From assembly GCF_014712675.1 (NCBI RefSeq), contig NZ_JACXSI010000069.1:1-64000 (forward strand): DNA of 64,000 nt, read 5' to 3'. Origin of the DNA: Peribacillus faecalis. GTDB taxonomy: Bacteria > Bacillota > Bacilli > Bacillales > DSM-1321. The notes below the pieces were generated by a model. It worked only from the letters and a program-made list of their open reading frames with translations, did no database searches and had not been told where the DNA came from. Of this stretch, positions 63,590 to 64,000 are shown in pieces (the first letter of the stretch is position 1; the number at the start of each line of letters is the position of its first letter). Both the position numbers and the translations under genes were made by a program.

Positions 63590-64000
63590 AGTGAATCACC
63601 CCCATTTATAAAAAGATATGCCCGAAATTCTGTTTTAAGTTTGGAAAAGAGCTAAATTCGTTCGCACTCTTGTGGAATACCCAATAATCTTATTGTTTCT
63701 TTCTTACGGATGACAATTATTCTAGGGTAGAACAACTTTTAATTGATTGGAGCGGAGGGCGGCGATTCCTATGAGATAAGCGTGGCGCCCACTCGAGGAA
63801 AGTGTCCGTCCGCAGCGGAAGCGGAAATCAACATAAACTACACCATTATTTAGAGGAGGGCGACTCCTACTTAGGCGCTGGATTAACCAAGTAATAATGA
63901 CTGATTAAATAGAAAAAACTACACATAAAATACTGAAACAAAAGCAATTTGTAGAATAATTATGAAAACGGTTTATTTTTTTGTGGCATACTTCTTCGGT
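63482..64000. other. Right-edge region without an intact gene
   Basis: Apart from the gene relic to 63589 and a family C repeat at 63742-63832, I see no supported gene. A possible minus-strand promoter for the relic reads TTGTCA-18-TAAGAT in the 63690-63720 area. In B. subtilis panB would follow birA; its place here is not reached or it is absent. Confidence 0.6.
63742..63832 (+). repeat. Family C repeat, 91-bp form
   Basis: TTGATTGGAGCGGAGGGCGG at left and CCGCAGCGGAAGCGGAAATC at right, with GGCGATTCCTATGAGATAAG inside. This is the longer form of the repeat seen at 45580. A partial echo (GGAGGGCGACTCCTACTTAG) occurs near 63857. Confidence 0.8.

Overview
This is a chromosomal core segment of a low-G+C, endospore-forming Firmicute of the family Bacillaceae. 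The gene order matches the Bacillus subtilis interval from sigX/serA to birA almost gene for gene. Sporulation and germination genes (spoIVA, sleB, ypeB, ypjB), bacillithiol genes (ypdA, bshB1, bshA), a menaquinone-type bc complex (qcrABC) and AGGAGG-type ribosome binding sites all agree with that. I cannot name a species from sequence alone. I see no prophage, CRISPR array, tRNA, rRNA or IS transposase.

Layout. 0.2-2.4 kb: the ECF sigma factor sigX with its anti-sigma rsiX, preceded by a promoter of the type SigX recognises, then a secreted M23/LysM peptidase. 2.5-6 kb: serA (minus strand), an FMN riboswitch with ribU, and ferredoxin (minus strand). 6.2-12.4 kb: ypbB-recS-ypbD-ypbE-ypbF-ypbG and the ClpC adaptor mecB. 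12.6-20.8 kb: gudB, ypdA, ansA, prsW, the sleB-ypeB germination pair, and ypfA-ypfB. 21-29.2 kb: cmk-plsC-rpsA-fni, the unlisted small gene ypzI on the minus strand, yphA, a YIEGIA protein with its small partner, der and gpsA. 29.6-33.3 kb: yphE-yphF, spoIVA and hbs. 33.8-37.9 kb: folE-mtrB-hepS-menG-hepT-ndk (folate, TRAP, menaquinone side chain). 38.2-45.4 kb: cheR and the aromatic supraoperon aroC-aroB-aroH-hisC-tyrA-aroA, which lacks the trp genes found between aroH and hisC in B. subtilis. 45.7-56.9 kb: ypiA-ypiB, ypiF-qcrABC, ypjA, ypjB and a YugP-like peptidase. A divergent XRE-TPR regulator/MFS exporter cassette follows, then ypjC. 57.1-62.7 kb: mazG(ypjD)-dapB-mgsA-bshB1-bshA-cca-birA as one tight operon. 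62.7-64 kb: mostly repeats and a broken gene.

The least ordinary signal is between the genes. A dispersed element (called family A here) occurs about 14 times, in both orientations and in full, deleted, tandem and nested forms. Its ends are conserved. It contains two inverted repeats whose arms differ between copies but stay complementary to each other. It finishes in a small hairpin with a T tract that could act as a terminator. Two further Bacillaceae-type repeat families (B and C) are also present. Other points worth a second look are three near-identical 17-bp palindromes between the XRE-TPR regulator and the MFS exporter, the missing trp block beside a retained TRAP gene, ypzI converging on fni, and a truncated gene at the right edge that runs into a family A copy.
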